64,000 nt of DNA from positions 1 to 64,000 of the forward strand of contig NZ_DASVMI010000157.1 of the NCBI RefSeq assembly GCF_036384435.1, written 5' to 3'. This document shows, piece after piece, positions 43,509-52,265 of this stretch. Each line of letters starts with the position of its first letter. Position 1 is the first letter of the stretch. The DNA is from GSA-30 sp036384435 (GTDB lineage: Bacteria > Pseudomonadota > Gammaproteobacteria > Xanthomonadales > Rhodanobacteraceae). The translations under genes and the position numbers were made by a program. The notes below the pieces were generated by a model. That model was not told where the DNA came from. It was given only the letters and a program-made list of their open reading frames with translations, and did not search any database.

Positions 43509-44561
43509 TCAGCCCTTGCGTGGCATCGAGCCGCGCGGCGGCGCGGTGGATCCGCGCACCACGAGCTCGGGGGAAAAACCTTCGTTGCTGGCGACGTCCT
43601 TGACGCCATTGCTCTTGCGTTGCAGGTCGTCCATCAGGCGCAAGGCGGCGTGGCGGCCGATATCGCCCGTGGATTGGCGCGCGGTGGTGAGCGCGGGCCA
43701 CGCTTGCTTGGAGAACGGGTTGTCCTCGAAGCCAGCGATGGACAGGTCCCACGGTACGTCCAGGCCGGCCGAACGCGCGGCGGCTAGTACGCCCGCGGCG
43801 ATTTCATCGTTGCTGCCGAAGATGGCGGTAGGGGCATCCTTGAGCGCCAGCAGCTTGCGCGCGCGGCGAAAGCCGTCGTCAAAGGCATAGCTGCCTGGTA
43901 GCACGTATTTCTTGTTGAGCGTGATGCCGTAGTCCTTCAGCGCATCGGAGTAGCCTTGGAACCGCTCCGGACTGGAGCGATGGTGCTCCTCCCCCCAGAG
44001 GAAGCCGATGCGCGTATGGCCCAACTGGATCAGGTGCTCGGTGATCGCATAGGCTGCATCGCGGTCGTCCACATAGACGCAGGGCGAGCCGTCCTTGGGG
44101 TCTTCGCGCGCGGCGATGATGCGTACGAAAGTGACATCCTCGCGCTTGAGCGTGGCAATCAGTTCGTCCTGTTCGGACATGGGGGGCGCGAGCACCAGCC
44201 CGGCCAGGCGCGAACGCTTGACCAGGGAGCACAGCTCCTCGGCCAGGTCTGGCGAGGACGAGTCGCAGGGATGGATCTGCAAGCCGAAACCACGCTCGCG
44301 GCAGGCCGACAATACGCCCTCCTGCATACTGATCACGTAGTGCGCGTTCGGGTTGTCATAGACCAGGCCGATGGCATAGGCGTGCGTGCTGCGCAGGCCG
44401 CGCGCCGAGGGGTTGGGCCGATAGCCCAGCGCTTCGATCGCTCGTTCGACCTTCTCGCGCGTGTCCGCGCGCACCGCCGTTTCCCGGTTGATCACGCGGG
44501 AAACGGTTTTCAGCGATACGCCAGAACGTTTGGCGACATCCTTGATGGTGGGGCTTTGCAA
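43509..44561 (-). CDS. nagR: LacI family repressor of GlcNAc utilisation (NagR-like)
   Basis: 350 residues. Helix-turn-helix and hinge: TIKDVAKRSGVSLKTVSRVI, then NRETAVRADTREKVERAIEA and the LGYRPNPSARGLRS hinge. The periplasmic-binding-protein-like sensor follows. It sits inside the nag cluster. The perfect operator TGACAACGTTGTCA at 46242-46255 between the divergent arms is its probable target, with GlcNAc-6-P the likely inducer by analogy. Confidence 0.9.
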   Translation of the reverse strand: MQSPTIKDVAKRSGVSLKTVSRVINRETAVRADTREKVERAIEALGYRPNPSARGLRSTHAYAIGLVYDNPNAHYVISMQEGVLSACRERGFGLQIHPCDSSSPDLAEELCSLVKRSRLAGLVLAPPMSEQDELIATLKREDVTFVRIIAAREDPKDGSPCVYVDDRDAAYAITEHLIQLGHTRIGFLWGEEHHRSSPERFQGYSDALKDYGITLNKKYVLPGSYAFDDGFRRARKLLALKDAPTAIFGSNDEIAAGVLAAARSAGLDVPWDLSIAGFEDNPFSKQAWPALTTARQSTGDIGRHAALRLMDDLQRKSNGVKDVASNEGFSPELVVRGSTAPPRGSMPRKG

Positions 44562-44629
44562 CGGCGGAACTCCGGTAGCGCGGTCAGCCGGGCATCGTAG
44601 CCCAGGCCGGGGTCATTGGGATGGCGGTT

Positions 44630-45913
44630 TCAGGTTCCTCGCTGGCCTACCCGGTGACCGCGCGCACCGTAGAACAGGATGTACAGGTAACAGGGAATCA
44701 TCAGCGCGGCGAACACCAACTGGAAGTTGTAGTAGGCCTTCAGGTGTGCAAACAGCTGCGGCACAATCGCGCCGCCGGCAATGCCCATGATCAGGAAGGC
44801 CGAGCCCTGCTCGGTATGACTGCCCAGGCCCTTGATGGCCAGCGGAAAGATCGCCGGCCACATCATGGCATTGGCAAAGCCCAGCGCGGCCACGAAGCCC
44901 ACCGAGATGTAGCCATGCGTGACGAAGGCGCCGAGCGTGAACAGCACGCCGAGCACGGCCGACACCGCCAGATACGATTGCTGGGAGATGATTTTCGGAA
45001 TCAGCACGAGGCCAGCGATATAGCCCAGCAACATGCCGATCAGGGTGAACGAGGTGAAGTGCGAGGTTTCGCTCGGGGCCAGCCCGAAACCCTGACCATA
45101 GGTGCCGATGGCGTCGCCGGCCATCACTTCCACGCCCACGTACAGGAACAGGCACAGCACGCCCAGCCACAAGTGCGGGAAGCTGAAGATGCTGCCCTTG
45201 CGATGGCCGATTTCCTGCTCGCTATTGGCGCCGGACGGCTTGATCTCGGGCAGTGACGAACGCACGATCCAGATTGCCAGTGCCACCAGCAAGGCGGCCA
45301 TCACCATGTATGGCATGTGCACCTTGGCGGCGAACGCATTGAGCAGTTGCTCACGCACTTCGGGCGTTGGCGCCGCCTTGACCTGGTCGCCGAAGCTATC
45401 GATGCCTTTGAGCACCAGGAAACCGAATGTCACCGGCGCCAGCGCCCCGGCCACCTTGTTGCAGATACCCATGAAGGCGATGCGTTGTGCGGCGCTGTCG
45501 ATGGGACCGAGGATGCTGATGTAGGGATTGGAGGCGGTCTGCAACAGCGACAGGCCAGCGCCGATCACGAACAGGCCGATCAGTCCGCCGTAGTAGATGC
45601 GCATGGTGATGAACTGGCCAAACAGCACCGCGCCCAGCGCCATCACGAACAGGCCCAGCGCCATGCCCTTCTTCATGCCGGTGCGCTTGAGCACCATCGA
45701 TGAGGGCAGGGCGAGGAAGAAATAGGACAAGTAGAACGCCATCGGTACCAGGAAGGCGTTGACGTCATCCAGGTTGAAAGCCAGCTTGACGAAGGTGATC
45801 AGCGGACCGTTTAGCCAGGTCACGAAGCCGAAGATGAAGAACAGCACACCGATGATCAGCATCGGTACCAGGCTCGACGACCGCTGCTGCGCGGCCATGG
45901 TGGTGGACGACAT
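44630..45913 (-). CDS. nagP: GlcNAc inner-membrane MFS transporter (NagP/FucP family)
   Basis: 427 residues, twelve membrane helices. The start FFIFGFVTWLNGPLITFVK is characteristic of the FucP/NagP sugar:H+ symporter family, with PYISILGPIDSAAQRIAFM inside. It imports GlcNAc from the periplasm. First gene of the minus-strand nag arm, 68 bp before nagR. The imperfect operator at 46003-46016 lies 90 bp upstream. Confidence 0.92.
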   Translation of the reverse strand: MSSTTMAAQQRSSSLVPMLIIGVLFFIFGFVTWLNGPLITFVKLAFNLDDVNAFLVPMAFYLSYFFLALPSSMVLKRTGMKKGMALGLFVMALGAVLFGQFITMRIYYGGLIGLFVIGAGLSLLQTASNPYISILGPIDSAAQRIAFMGICNKVAGALAPVTFGFLVLKGIDSFGDQVKAAPTPEVREQLLNAFAAKVHMPYMVMAALLVALAIWIVRSSLPEIKPSGANSEQEIGHRKGSIFSFPHLWLGVLCLFLYVGVEVMAGDAIGTYGQGFGLAPSETSHFTSFTLIGMLLGYIAGLVLIPKIISQQSYLAVSAVLGVLFTLGAFVTHGYISVGFVAALGFANAMMWPAIFPLAIKGLGSHTEQGSAFLIMGIAGGAIVPQLFAHLKAYYNFQLVFAALMIPCYLYILFYGARGHRVGQRGT

Positions 45914-46002
45914 GTAGCACTACTCCCCGCGAAGACGCTTCGTGACAGCTTAAGACAGCCGGTGGGCCGTGACCTTCCCCGAGCCGCTTTATCGGCGCTA
46001 AC

Positions 46003-46016
46003 GTGCAACGTTGTCA
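46003..46016. promoter_or_regulatory. Imperfect NagR-type operator upstream of nagP
   Basis: GTGCAACGTTGTCA matches the perfect site at 46242 in 11 of 14 positions, with the right half intact. It lies 90 bp upstream of nagP. Confidence 0.5.
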
Positions 46017-46241
46017 ATTGTTGTCCTCCTGCGAGACAAGCCGGACACAGGATTGCCCCATGACCGACGGCCTAGGCCGCCATAGGCAATGGCGCGATGC
46101 GCAAAAACCGCCTATTTGTCATTATTCATCGATCTAAATGGCGTGGCGATGCCATTTGACTCGGCGAGACAAAAAACCAGTCGTCATTGTCTCGTGCTGC
46201 ATTGCGGCAACAGAAAAACGAGCGACTTCGAATTGTCCTGT

Positions 46242-46255
46242 TGACAACGTTGTCA
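46242..46255. promoter_or_regulatory. NagR-type LacI-family operator
   Basis: TGACAACGTTGTCA is a perfect 14-bp palindrome with the central CG typical of LacI-family sites. It overlaps a consensus -35 box (TTGACA at 46241-46246) in front of the kinase gene; a weak -10 (CAGACT) follows at 17 bases. Repression by occlusion is expected. The rest of the 415-bp intergenic region (45914-46328) holds no gene. Confidence 0.8.
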
Positions 46256-46328
46256 TCCATTCGCAGACTCCGGCCGCATCAGGGCACGTTTTTACAAAAT
46301 CGTGACGGGGATTTGACGGGGGGATGGC

Positions 46329-47360
46329 GTGGCGGATGTGGTCAACCACAGCAGGGCACAGGGATCGCCAGCGGCCGGCGCGATGTTTCTCGCGGCCGAC
46401 GTGGGCGGCACGCATGCCCGCATCGGCCTGGTCAGCCAGCAGCCGGGGCTGCGCCAGCCGATCCAGGTGCACCAGTACGAGCGCTATGCATGCGCAGACT
46501 GGCCCAGCCTGACGGCGGTCCTGAAGGATTTCGTCGGCCGCCTGGGCGATGCCGTGCACGTGGATCAGTGCGCCGTGGCCAGTGCCGGCTATGTGCTGGG
46601 CGATGCCATCGTCAATGACAACCTGCCTTGGCCGGTGTCCATTCGCGACATCCGCGACAGCCTGGGCATCGACCACCTGGCCGTGGTCAACGATTTCGAA
46701 GCGGTCGCCTATGCCGCGCAATACCTGTCGCAGGCCGATTGCACCACGGTCATCCCTACCGACGCCGTGCCCGCCGAAGGTCCGGTGCTGGTGATGGGCC
46801 CGGGTACGGGCCTGGGCTCGGCGGTGCTGTTGCCGGGCCATCCGCACCCGACCGTATTGGCGACCGAGGCCGGGCAGATCGCCCTGGCGCCCGGCAACGA
46901 GCTGGAGATCGAGATCCTGCGCTGGCTCGCCCGCGACCGGCCATACGTCTGTTTTGAGGACGCGTTGTCCGGCCCGGGCCTGGTCAACCTGTATCGCGCC
47001 ATCTCCGATTTGCGCCAGCGCGCGGTCACGCTCTACGAGCCCAGCGCCGTCACCCAGGCCGCGCTCGATGGCAGCGACGCCGTGGCCGTCGAGGCGCTGG
47101 ATGTTTTCTGCGGCCTGCTCGGCAGCTTCGTCGGCGATCTGGTGCTGCTCTACGGCGCTCGCGGCGGTGTCTTCCTGGCCGGCGGCATCCTGCCGCAGAT
47201 CCGCGACACGCTGCTCGTCAGCCGCTTCGCCGAGCGGTTTTTCAACAAGGGCGTGATGCGCGCTTTCCTGCAACAGGTTCCCGTCCGGCTGATGGAACAC
47301 GGCCAGCATGGGGTCATCGGTGCCGCCGGGTTGTTCCTGGACAGCCGGCCGGTTCGATAA
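46329..47360 (+). CDS. Glucokinase-family sugar kinase (probable GlcNAc kinase, NagK-II type)
   Basis: 343 residues from a GTG at 46329 with a GGGGGG-rich site upstream; an ATG at 46383 (MFLAADVGGTHARIG) is the alternative. ATP-binding motif LAADVGGTHARIGLV, sugar/catalytic segment AVVNDFEAVAYA and phosphate loop VMGPGTGLGSAVLL. The family is Glk rather than ROK. Its place in the nag cluster suggests it phosphorylates imported GlcNAc (or GlcN). Without it NagA would have no substrate, since no PTS genes are present. Confidence 0.88.
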   Translation: MADVVNHSRAQGSPAAGAMFLAADVGGTHARIGLVSQQPGLRQPIQVHQYERYACADWPSLTAVLKDFVGRLGDAVHVDQCAVASAGYVLGDAIVNDNLPWPVSIRDIRDSLGIDHLAVVNDFEAVAYAAQYLSQADCTTVIPTDAVPAEGPVLVMGPGTGLGSAVLLPGHPHPTVLATEAGQIALAPGNELEIEILRWLARDRPYVCFEDALSGPGLVNLYRAISDLRQRAVTLYEPSAVTQAALDGSDAVAVEALDVFCGLLGSFVGDLVLLYGARGGVFLAGGILPQIRDTLLVSRFAERFFNKGVMRAFLQQVPVRLMEHGQHGVIGAAGLFLDSRPVR

Positions 47361-47471
47361 GGGAGCGCACAGCATGCCTTTAGCACGTCGATCGATAAGC
47401 AAGCCAGCAAGAAGCATTCGCAAGCACGCCAAAACCAACCGCTGTTGATTCGCCTCTGAGGGGAGGAAGCC

Positions 47472-50207
47472 ATGTCTTACCGTAAGACTCTACTTGCAGC
47501 CAGTATCGTTGCCGGACTCTGTATCTCCGGAGCCGCGTTCGCGCAGGACACCGCACAGTCGAACACGGCCACGCAGCAGGGCCCGGATTCGAAGAACGTC
47601 AAGGACCTGAACACCGTCACAGTGGTCGGTATCCGCGATAGCGAAGCCGAATCGCTGAACCTGAAGAAGTCCGCCGATGCGCACGTGGAAATCGTCACGG
47701 CCGAGGACGTGGGCAAACTGCCGGCCAAGAACGTAGCCGACACCCTGCAACGCCTGCCGGGCGTGAACATCAGCTCGTCCAGCGCCAGCGAAGGCGGCTT
47801 CGACGAAAGTGACCGCGTCAGCCTGCGCGGCACCAACCCCAGCATGACCCAGACCCTGGTCAACGGCCACACCATCGGCACCGGCGACTGGTTCGTGCTC
47901 AGCCAGGTGCAGACGGTCGGCCGCAGTGTCAGCTACAGCCTGCTGCCGTCGGAAATCGTCAGCGAAGTGGTGGTGCACAAGTCTTCAGAAGCCAAGTTGC
48001 AGGAAGGTGGCGCCGCCGGTTCGGTCGACATCATCACGCGCAAGCCGCTGGAATTCGCCAAGCAGTACACCACGCAGTTGTCCGTCGGTGGCGTGTACTC
48101 GGATCTGCCCAGCAGCACCAAGCCGCAGTTCAGCGGCCTGTTCAACTACAAGAGCGACGACAACACCTTCGGTGTGATGGCGCAGGCGTTCTACGAGAAG
48201 CGCAGCTTGCAGCGCGATGGCCAGGAAGTGGTCGGCGGCTACAACCAGATCGCCGCCACCAGCGCGATTGCCCAGGCCCATCCGGATCTCGCCGGCGTGT
48301 ACTACCCGAATGAAATCGGTTCGACGCTGTTCACCCAGACCCGTACCCGCAAGGGTGGCGCGGTGGACCTGGAGTGGAAGCCGCTCGACAACCTGACCTT
48401 GAACCTCAACAGCTTCTACTCCAAGCTCAAGGCCGACAACTTCAACCGCAACTACATGCTGTGGACGAGCCAGTTTGTCCCCAGTGGTGCGGGCCTGCAG
48501 GGGTATCAGGTCAAAGGCAACGTACTGACCAATGCGTCGTTTGCCCCGGTTCCTGGAAGCACCGTGCCTTCGGGCGTGTACGACCAGATCTCGCGTCCGG
48601 GCGCATCATCGTCCTCGGCATACACCACGTTGGACGCCGAGTGGCGCGCCACGGACCACCTGACCTTTACCGGCCAGGTCGGCACCACCCAGGGCAAGGG
48701 CGACAGCCCGACCCAGAACGTGCTGGAAGTGGGTTATGGCGCAGGCCAGGGTGGTACCTGGGGTATGAATGGCACCGGCAAGCCGATCAACTGGGGCGTT
48801 GGGGGTGACAACTCCACGCCGTCGGGCATCCTGCCCTCGGCTGGCTGGATCTTTGGCGACCAGGACATCCACGTCAAGGACAAGGAGAACTTCTTCCAGG
48901 CCGATGGCTCGCTGGCTTTCGACGATATCCCGCTGTCCTCGCTGGATTTCGGTGTGCGCTACTCCGATCACACTCGCCAGAACAAGAGCGATATCGGCCA
49001 GGGTCCGGCCGGCGATTGGCAGAATCTGGCCAACTACCCCACCTCCTGGCAGAACTATCCAGGTAGCTTCAACGGTGATCTGGGCGTCTCCGCCCCGGGC
49101 CCGATCTGGTACTACAGCCCCGGCCAGCTTGCGCAGTTCGATTCCCAGTACACCACGCGCGATCCGATCGCCCGCTACAACTGGCAGAACATCTACAAGG
49201 TGAAGGAAAAGGACACGGCCGCCTACGTGCAGGCCAATTTCACCGGTGATCGCTGGAGCGGCAACGTTGGTGTGCGCTATGTCCACACCAAGGAAGACAT
49301 CAACTACAACACCAGCTCGGTGTCTGATTACACCGTCTCGGGCCCCTATACCGGCTCGGCCTTTGGTGACTACTACAAGAACAACTACAACAGTGGCTCG
49401 GGTCGCTTCCTGCCCAGCGCCAACCTGAAGTTCAACCTGACCGATGACCTGATCGCCCGCTTCGCCGCGTCGCAGACCATGACCCGCCCGGATTACTCCG
49501 CGCTGGCAGGTTCCTACTCGCTCGATGACCTGACCCACACCGGTACCGGTGGCAATCCGCAGCTCAAGCCGCTGATCTCCACCAACTTCGACGCCTCGAT
49601 GGAGTGGTACTTCGCGCCGCGCGGCCTGGTGTCGGCCGGTGTGTACAACATGGACCTGGATAACTATGTCAACTTCGGCACGCAGGCCATCCAGTTCAAG
49701 GATGTGCAGGCCAGCACCAACGCCGGACATGACGTGTTCGCTACCTACCAGGTCAGCGTACCGACCAACGTCGGCGGCAACGTCAAGGGTGTGGAGCTGA
49801 ACTACATCCAGCCGATCGGTGAAAACTTCGGCGTGCAGACGAACTACACCTTCGCCAGCGGCCATGCCGATGACGGCAAGCCGTTGCAGGGCACCTCGAA
49901 GAACACCTACAACGTGTCGGGTTACTTCGAGAACAAGTACTTCAACGCACGTATCAGTTACACCTATCGCTCGTCGTTCTACGCTGGCGTGAGCCGTTCG
50001 GACACGTTCTACCAGGCTGGCATGGGCAACCTTGCCGCGTCGGTCAGCTACAACATCAACGAGTGGATGTCCGTCGCGCTGGATGCGATGAACCTCAACA
50101 ATCCGAAGTTCAAGTACTACACCGTCAACCCGGGCTATGGCCGCCAGCCGTACGCCTTCTACGACAACGGTCGCCAGTACTACCTCAACCTCCGCTTCAA
50201 GTTCTAA
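47472..50207 (+). CDS. TonB-dependent outer-membrane receptor for GlcNAc/chitooligosaccharides
   Basis: 911 residues. Signal peptide MSYRKTLLAASIVAGLCISG ending at AFAQ. The TonB-box region is around NTVTVVGIRDS, then the plug domain with VEIVTAEDVGKLPAKNVADT and a C-terminal beta-barrel ending in aromatic YYLNLRFKF. It belongs to the large TonB receptor class of xanthomonads and Caulobacter. Substrate is inferred from its position between the kinase and the GH9/GH20 enzymes. GGGAGG-type ribosome site at 47460-47466. Confidence 0.92.
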   Translation: MSYRKTLLAASIVAGLCISGAAFAQDTAQSNTATQQGPDSKNVKDLNTVTVVGIRDSEAESLNLKKSADAHVEIVTAEDVGKLPAKNVADTLQRLPGVNISSSSASEGGFDESDRVSLRGTNPSMTQTLVNGHTIGTGDWFVLSQVQTVGRSVSYSLLPSEIVSEVVVHKSSEAKLQEGGAAGSVDIITRKPLEFAKQYTTQLSVGGVYSDLPSSTKPQFSGLFNYKSDDNTFGVMAQAFYEKRSLQRDGQEVVGGYNQIAATSAIAQAHPDLAGVYYPNEIGSTLFTQTRTRKGGAVDLEWKPLDNLTLNLNSFYSKLKADNFNRNYMLWTSQFVPSGAGLQGYQVKGNVLTNASFAPVPGSTVPSGVYDQISRPGASSSSAYTTLDAEWRATDHLTFTGQVGTTQGKGDSPTQNVLEVGYGAGQGGTWGMNGTGKPINWGVGGDNSTPSGILPSAGWIFGDQDIHVKDKENFFQADGSLAFDDIPLSSLDFGVRYSDHTRQNKSDIGQGPAGDWQNLANYPTSWQNYPGSFNGDLGVSAPGPIWYYSPGQLAQFDSQYTTRDPIARYNWQNIYKVKEKDTAAYVQANFTGDRWSGNVGVRYVHTKEDINYNTSSVSDYTVSGPYTGSAFGDYYKNNYNSGSGRFLPSANLKFNLTDDLIARFAASQTMTRPDYSALAGSYSLDDLTHTGTGGNPQLKPLISTNFDASMEWYFAPRGLVSAGVYNMDLDNYVNFGTQAIQFKDVQASTNAGHDVFATYQVSVPTNVGGNVKGVELNYIQPIGENFGVQTNYTFASGHADDGKPLQGTSKNTYNVSGYFENKYFNARISYTYRSSFYAGVSRSDTFYQAGMGNLAASVSYNINEWMSVALDAMNLNNPKFKYYTVNPGYGRQPYAFYDNGRQYYLNLRFKF

Positions 50208-50232
50208 CGTTTAAGGCACAACCTCCCCGCCA

Positions 50233-50263
50233 GGGCCCGGCGCATTTGCCGGGCCCGATTTTT
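50233..50263 (+). terminator. Rho-independent terminator after the TonB receptor gene
   Basis: GGGCCCGGC (50233-50241), GCATTT loop, GCCGGGCCC (50248-50256), then GATTTTT. It lies 25 bases after the stop. It may be partial, limiting read-through into the GH9 gene, so less enzyme than receptor would be made. Confidence 0.9.
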
Positions 50264-50415
50264 CGGTGGGACGTGTCGCCTCGCTCGTCAAGGTCGCGAG
50301 GGCGTCACAATGCACGTTGCGGGATGTCTGCTGGTGAGGCTCGCCGGATCGTTCCGGTTACGGCGAGCCATCACGACAGGCTTCTCGCCCCTCTGTACGG
50401 GTCGATAGTGTCCGG

Positions 50416-52242
50416 ATGAGTACACGCATGAAACTTCGCCGTTCCCGGTGGCTCGCACTCTGCATGGCGAGCGCTCCCGCGCTGGCGATGGCCGCTTCGA
50501 ATATCCTGGTCGACCAGGTGGGCTACGACACGCACGCGCCCAAGCAGGCGATGCTGCGTACGGACACGCCGCAAACCGCTTTCTCCGTCGTCGATGCCGA
50601 TAGCGGCAAGACCGTCTGGCAAGGCAGCGCAGGTACCAGCGATGCGATCGAACACTGGCCGGGCCGCTACGCGGTGGCCGATTTCAGCGCGCTGGACAAG
50701 CCGGGTCGCTACTATCTGGCGGTCAACGGCGAACGCTCGTGGATTTTCGACGTCCAGGACAATGTGCTCGAACGTCATACGTTGTCCGACGTGATCTATT
50801 ACTTCAAGGGCCAGCGTGCCAGCGGCTTGCTCGACAAGGCCGACCGTACGCTGGCCTATCCCGATGGACGCGCCGGCACGCTGGATCTGCGCGGTGGCTG
50901 GTACGACGCCACCGGCGACTACGGCATCCATCTTTCGCACCAGAACCCCACCCGCTATTTCAATACCCAGCAATTGCCGCTGGTGGCGTGGAGCCTGTTG
51001 CGCACCTGGCAGGCGCTGGATGCGCGCCACGATCGCAACTTCCATGAATACCAACGCCGCCTGCTCGACGAAGGCTTGTTCGGCGCGGATTTCCTGGTGC
51101 GCGACAAGCGACCGGATGGCTCGTTCTGGCAATCCATCGACGGTTCCGGTGCCGGCAAGCTACCCCAGGACCGGCATGTCGGCGATCCGAACTGGCGCAC
51201 CCAGATCAAGCAAAAGCCGGGCGACACGACTGAGTACATCCAGCAGCCGGCGCGTGGGCCGCATGCGTACGAGGCAAGCTTTCGCGCCGGGGGTGGCATG
51301 GCAATCGCCGCGCTGGCCCTGGCCAGCCGGATGGATGCCGAGGGCGATTTCAGCCGCAAGGATTACCTGCGCGCCGCCGAGGATGCCTACCGCTTTCTGG
51401 ACGCGCACAATGGCGAGCTGACCAATGACGGCAAGGACAACATCATCGACGACTACTGCGCCTTGCTGGCAGCGGTGGAGCTGTATCGCGCGACCCAGGA
51501 TGCGTCATGGCGCAAGGCGGCGGATGGGCGTGCAGACAAGTTGATGGCGCGACTGGTCGATCATGGCGGTTACCACGATTACTGGCGTGCCGACGATGGC
51601 GTGCGTCCGTTCTTCCATCCCTCCGATGCCGGCCTGCCAGTGGTGGCACTGGTCGAATATACTTCGATCGCCGATGACTCGCGGCAGGCACGCATACGCG
51701 ATGTGCTGCGTCGATCGCTGGCGTTTGAACTGCAAGCGACGGCCGATACGGCCAATCCGTTCGGGTTGGCGCGTCAACTGGTGCGCGACCGGCAAGGCAA
51801 GCTGCGCGTGGCATTCTTTTTTCCGCACGACAGCGAAGCCGCTCCGTGGTGGCAGGGTGAGAATGCACGCCTGGCGTCACTGGCCGCCGCCGCGCGCATG
51901 GCGGCTCCTTTGTTCCAGGACGATGAAGCATTCCAGCATCAATTGCAGGCGTATGCCTGGAATCAGCTTCACTGGATTCTCGGTCGCAATCCGTTCGACA
52001 CCAGCATGCTGATGGCCAGCGGCCACAACAATGCGCCATACATGTTCTTCGACAGCTACCAGTACACCAATGCGCCAGGTGCCATCATCAATGGCATCAC
52101 CAGTGGCCTGGATGACGAGAAAGGTATTGCTTTCGACCTGGGCTATGCTCAGACCGGCAAGGACGACGACTGGCGCTGGACCGAACAGTGGCTGCCTCAC
52201 GATGCCTGGTATCTGCTGGCTGTGAGCTTGCCCCGACCGTAA
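50416..52242 (+). CDS. Glycoside hydrolase family 9 enzyme (probable exo-glucosaminidase)
   Basis: 608 residues; start at 50416 or 50428 (MKLRRSRWLALCMASAPALA). Signal peptide ends at AMAAS. Residues about 28-110 are the Ig-like CelD N-terminal domain (NILVDQVGYDTHAPKQAML). The (alpha/alpha)6 GH9 domain follows: catalytic Asp pair in GGWYDATGDYGIHLS and C-terminal Glu in DWRWTEQWLPHDAWYLL. In GlcNAc clusters GH9 proteins act on chitosan or chitin oligomers rather than cellulose; that substrate is inferred. Probably periplasmic. Confidence 0.9.
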   Translation: MSTRMKLRRSRWLALCMASAPALAMAASNILVDQVGYDTHAPKQAMLRTDTPQTAFSVVDADSGKTVWQGSAGTSDAIEHWPGRYAVADFSALDKPGRYYLAVNGERSWIFDVQDNVLERHTLSDVIYYFKGQRASGLLDKADRTLAYPDGRAGTLDLRGGWYDATGDYGIHLSHQNPTRYFNTQQLPLVAWSLLRTWQALDARHDRNFHEYQRRLLDEGLFGADFLVRDKRPDGSFWQSIDGSGAGKLPQDRHVGDPNWRTQIKQKPGDTTEYIQQPARGPHAYEASFRAGGGMAIAALALASRMDAEGDFSRKDYLRAAEDAYRFLDAHNGELTNDGKDNIIDDYCALLAAVELYRATQDASWRKAADGRADKLMARLVDHGGYHDYWRADDGVRPFFHPSDAGLPVVALVEYTSIADDSRQARIRDVLRRSLAFELQATADTANPFGLARQLVRDRQGKLRVAFFFPHDSEAAPWWQGENARLASLAAAARMAAPLFQDDEAFQHQLQAYAWNQLHWILGRNPFDTSMLMASGHNNAPYMFFDSYQYTNAPGAIINGITSGLDDEKGIAFDLGYAQTGKDDDWRWTEQWLPHDAWYLLAVSLPRP

Positions 52243-52265
52243 TGGATGACCTCAAGAGAGCGACG

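Noticed and set aside
48606..49865. 419-codon minus-strand frame opposite the TonB receptor
   Set aside because: Antisense to a beta-barrel gene; Val/Gly/Arg/Ile-rich translation without domains.
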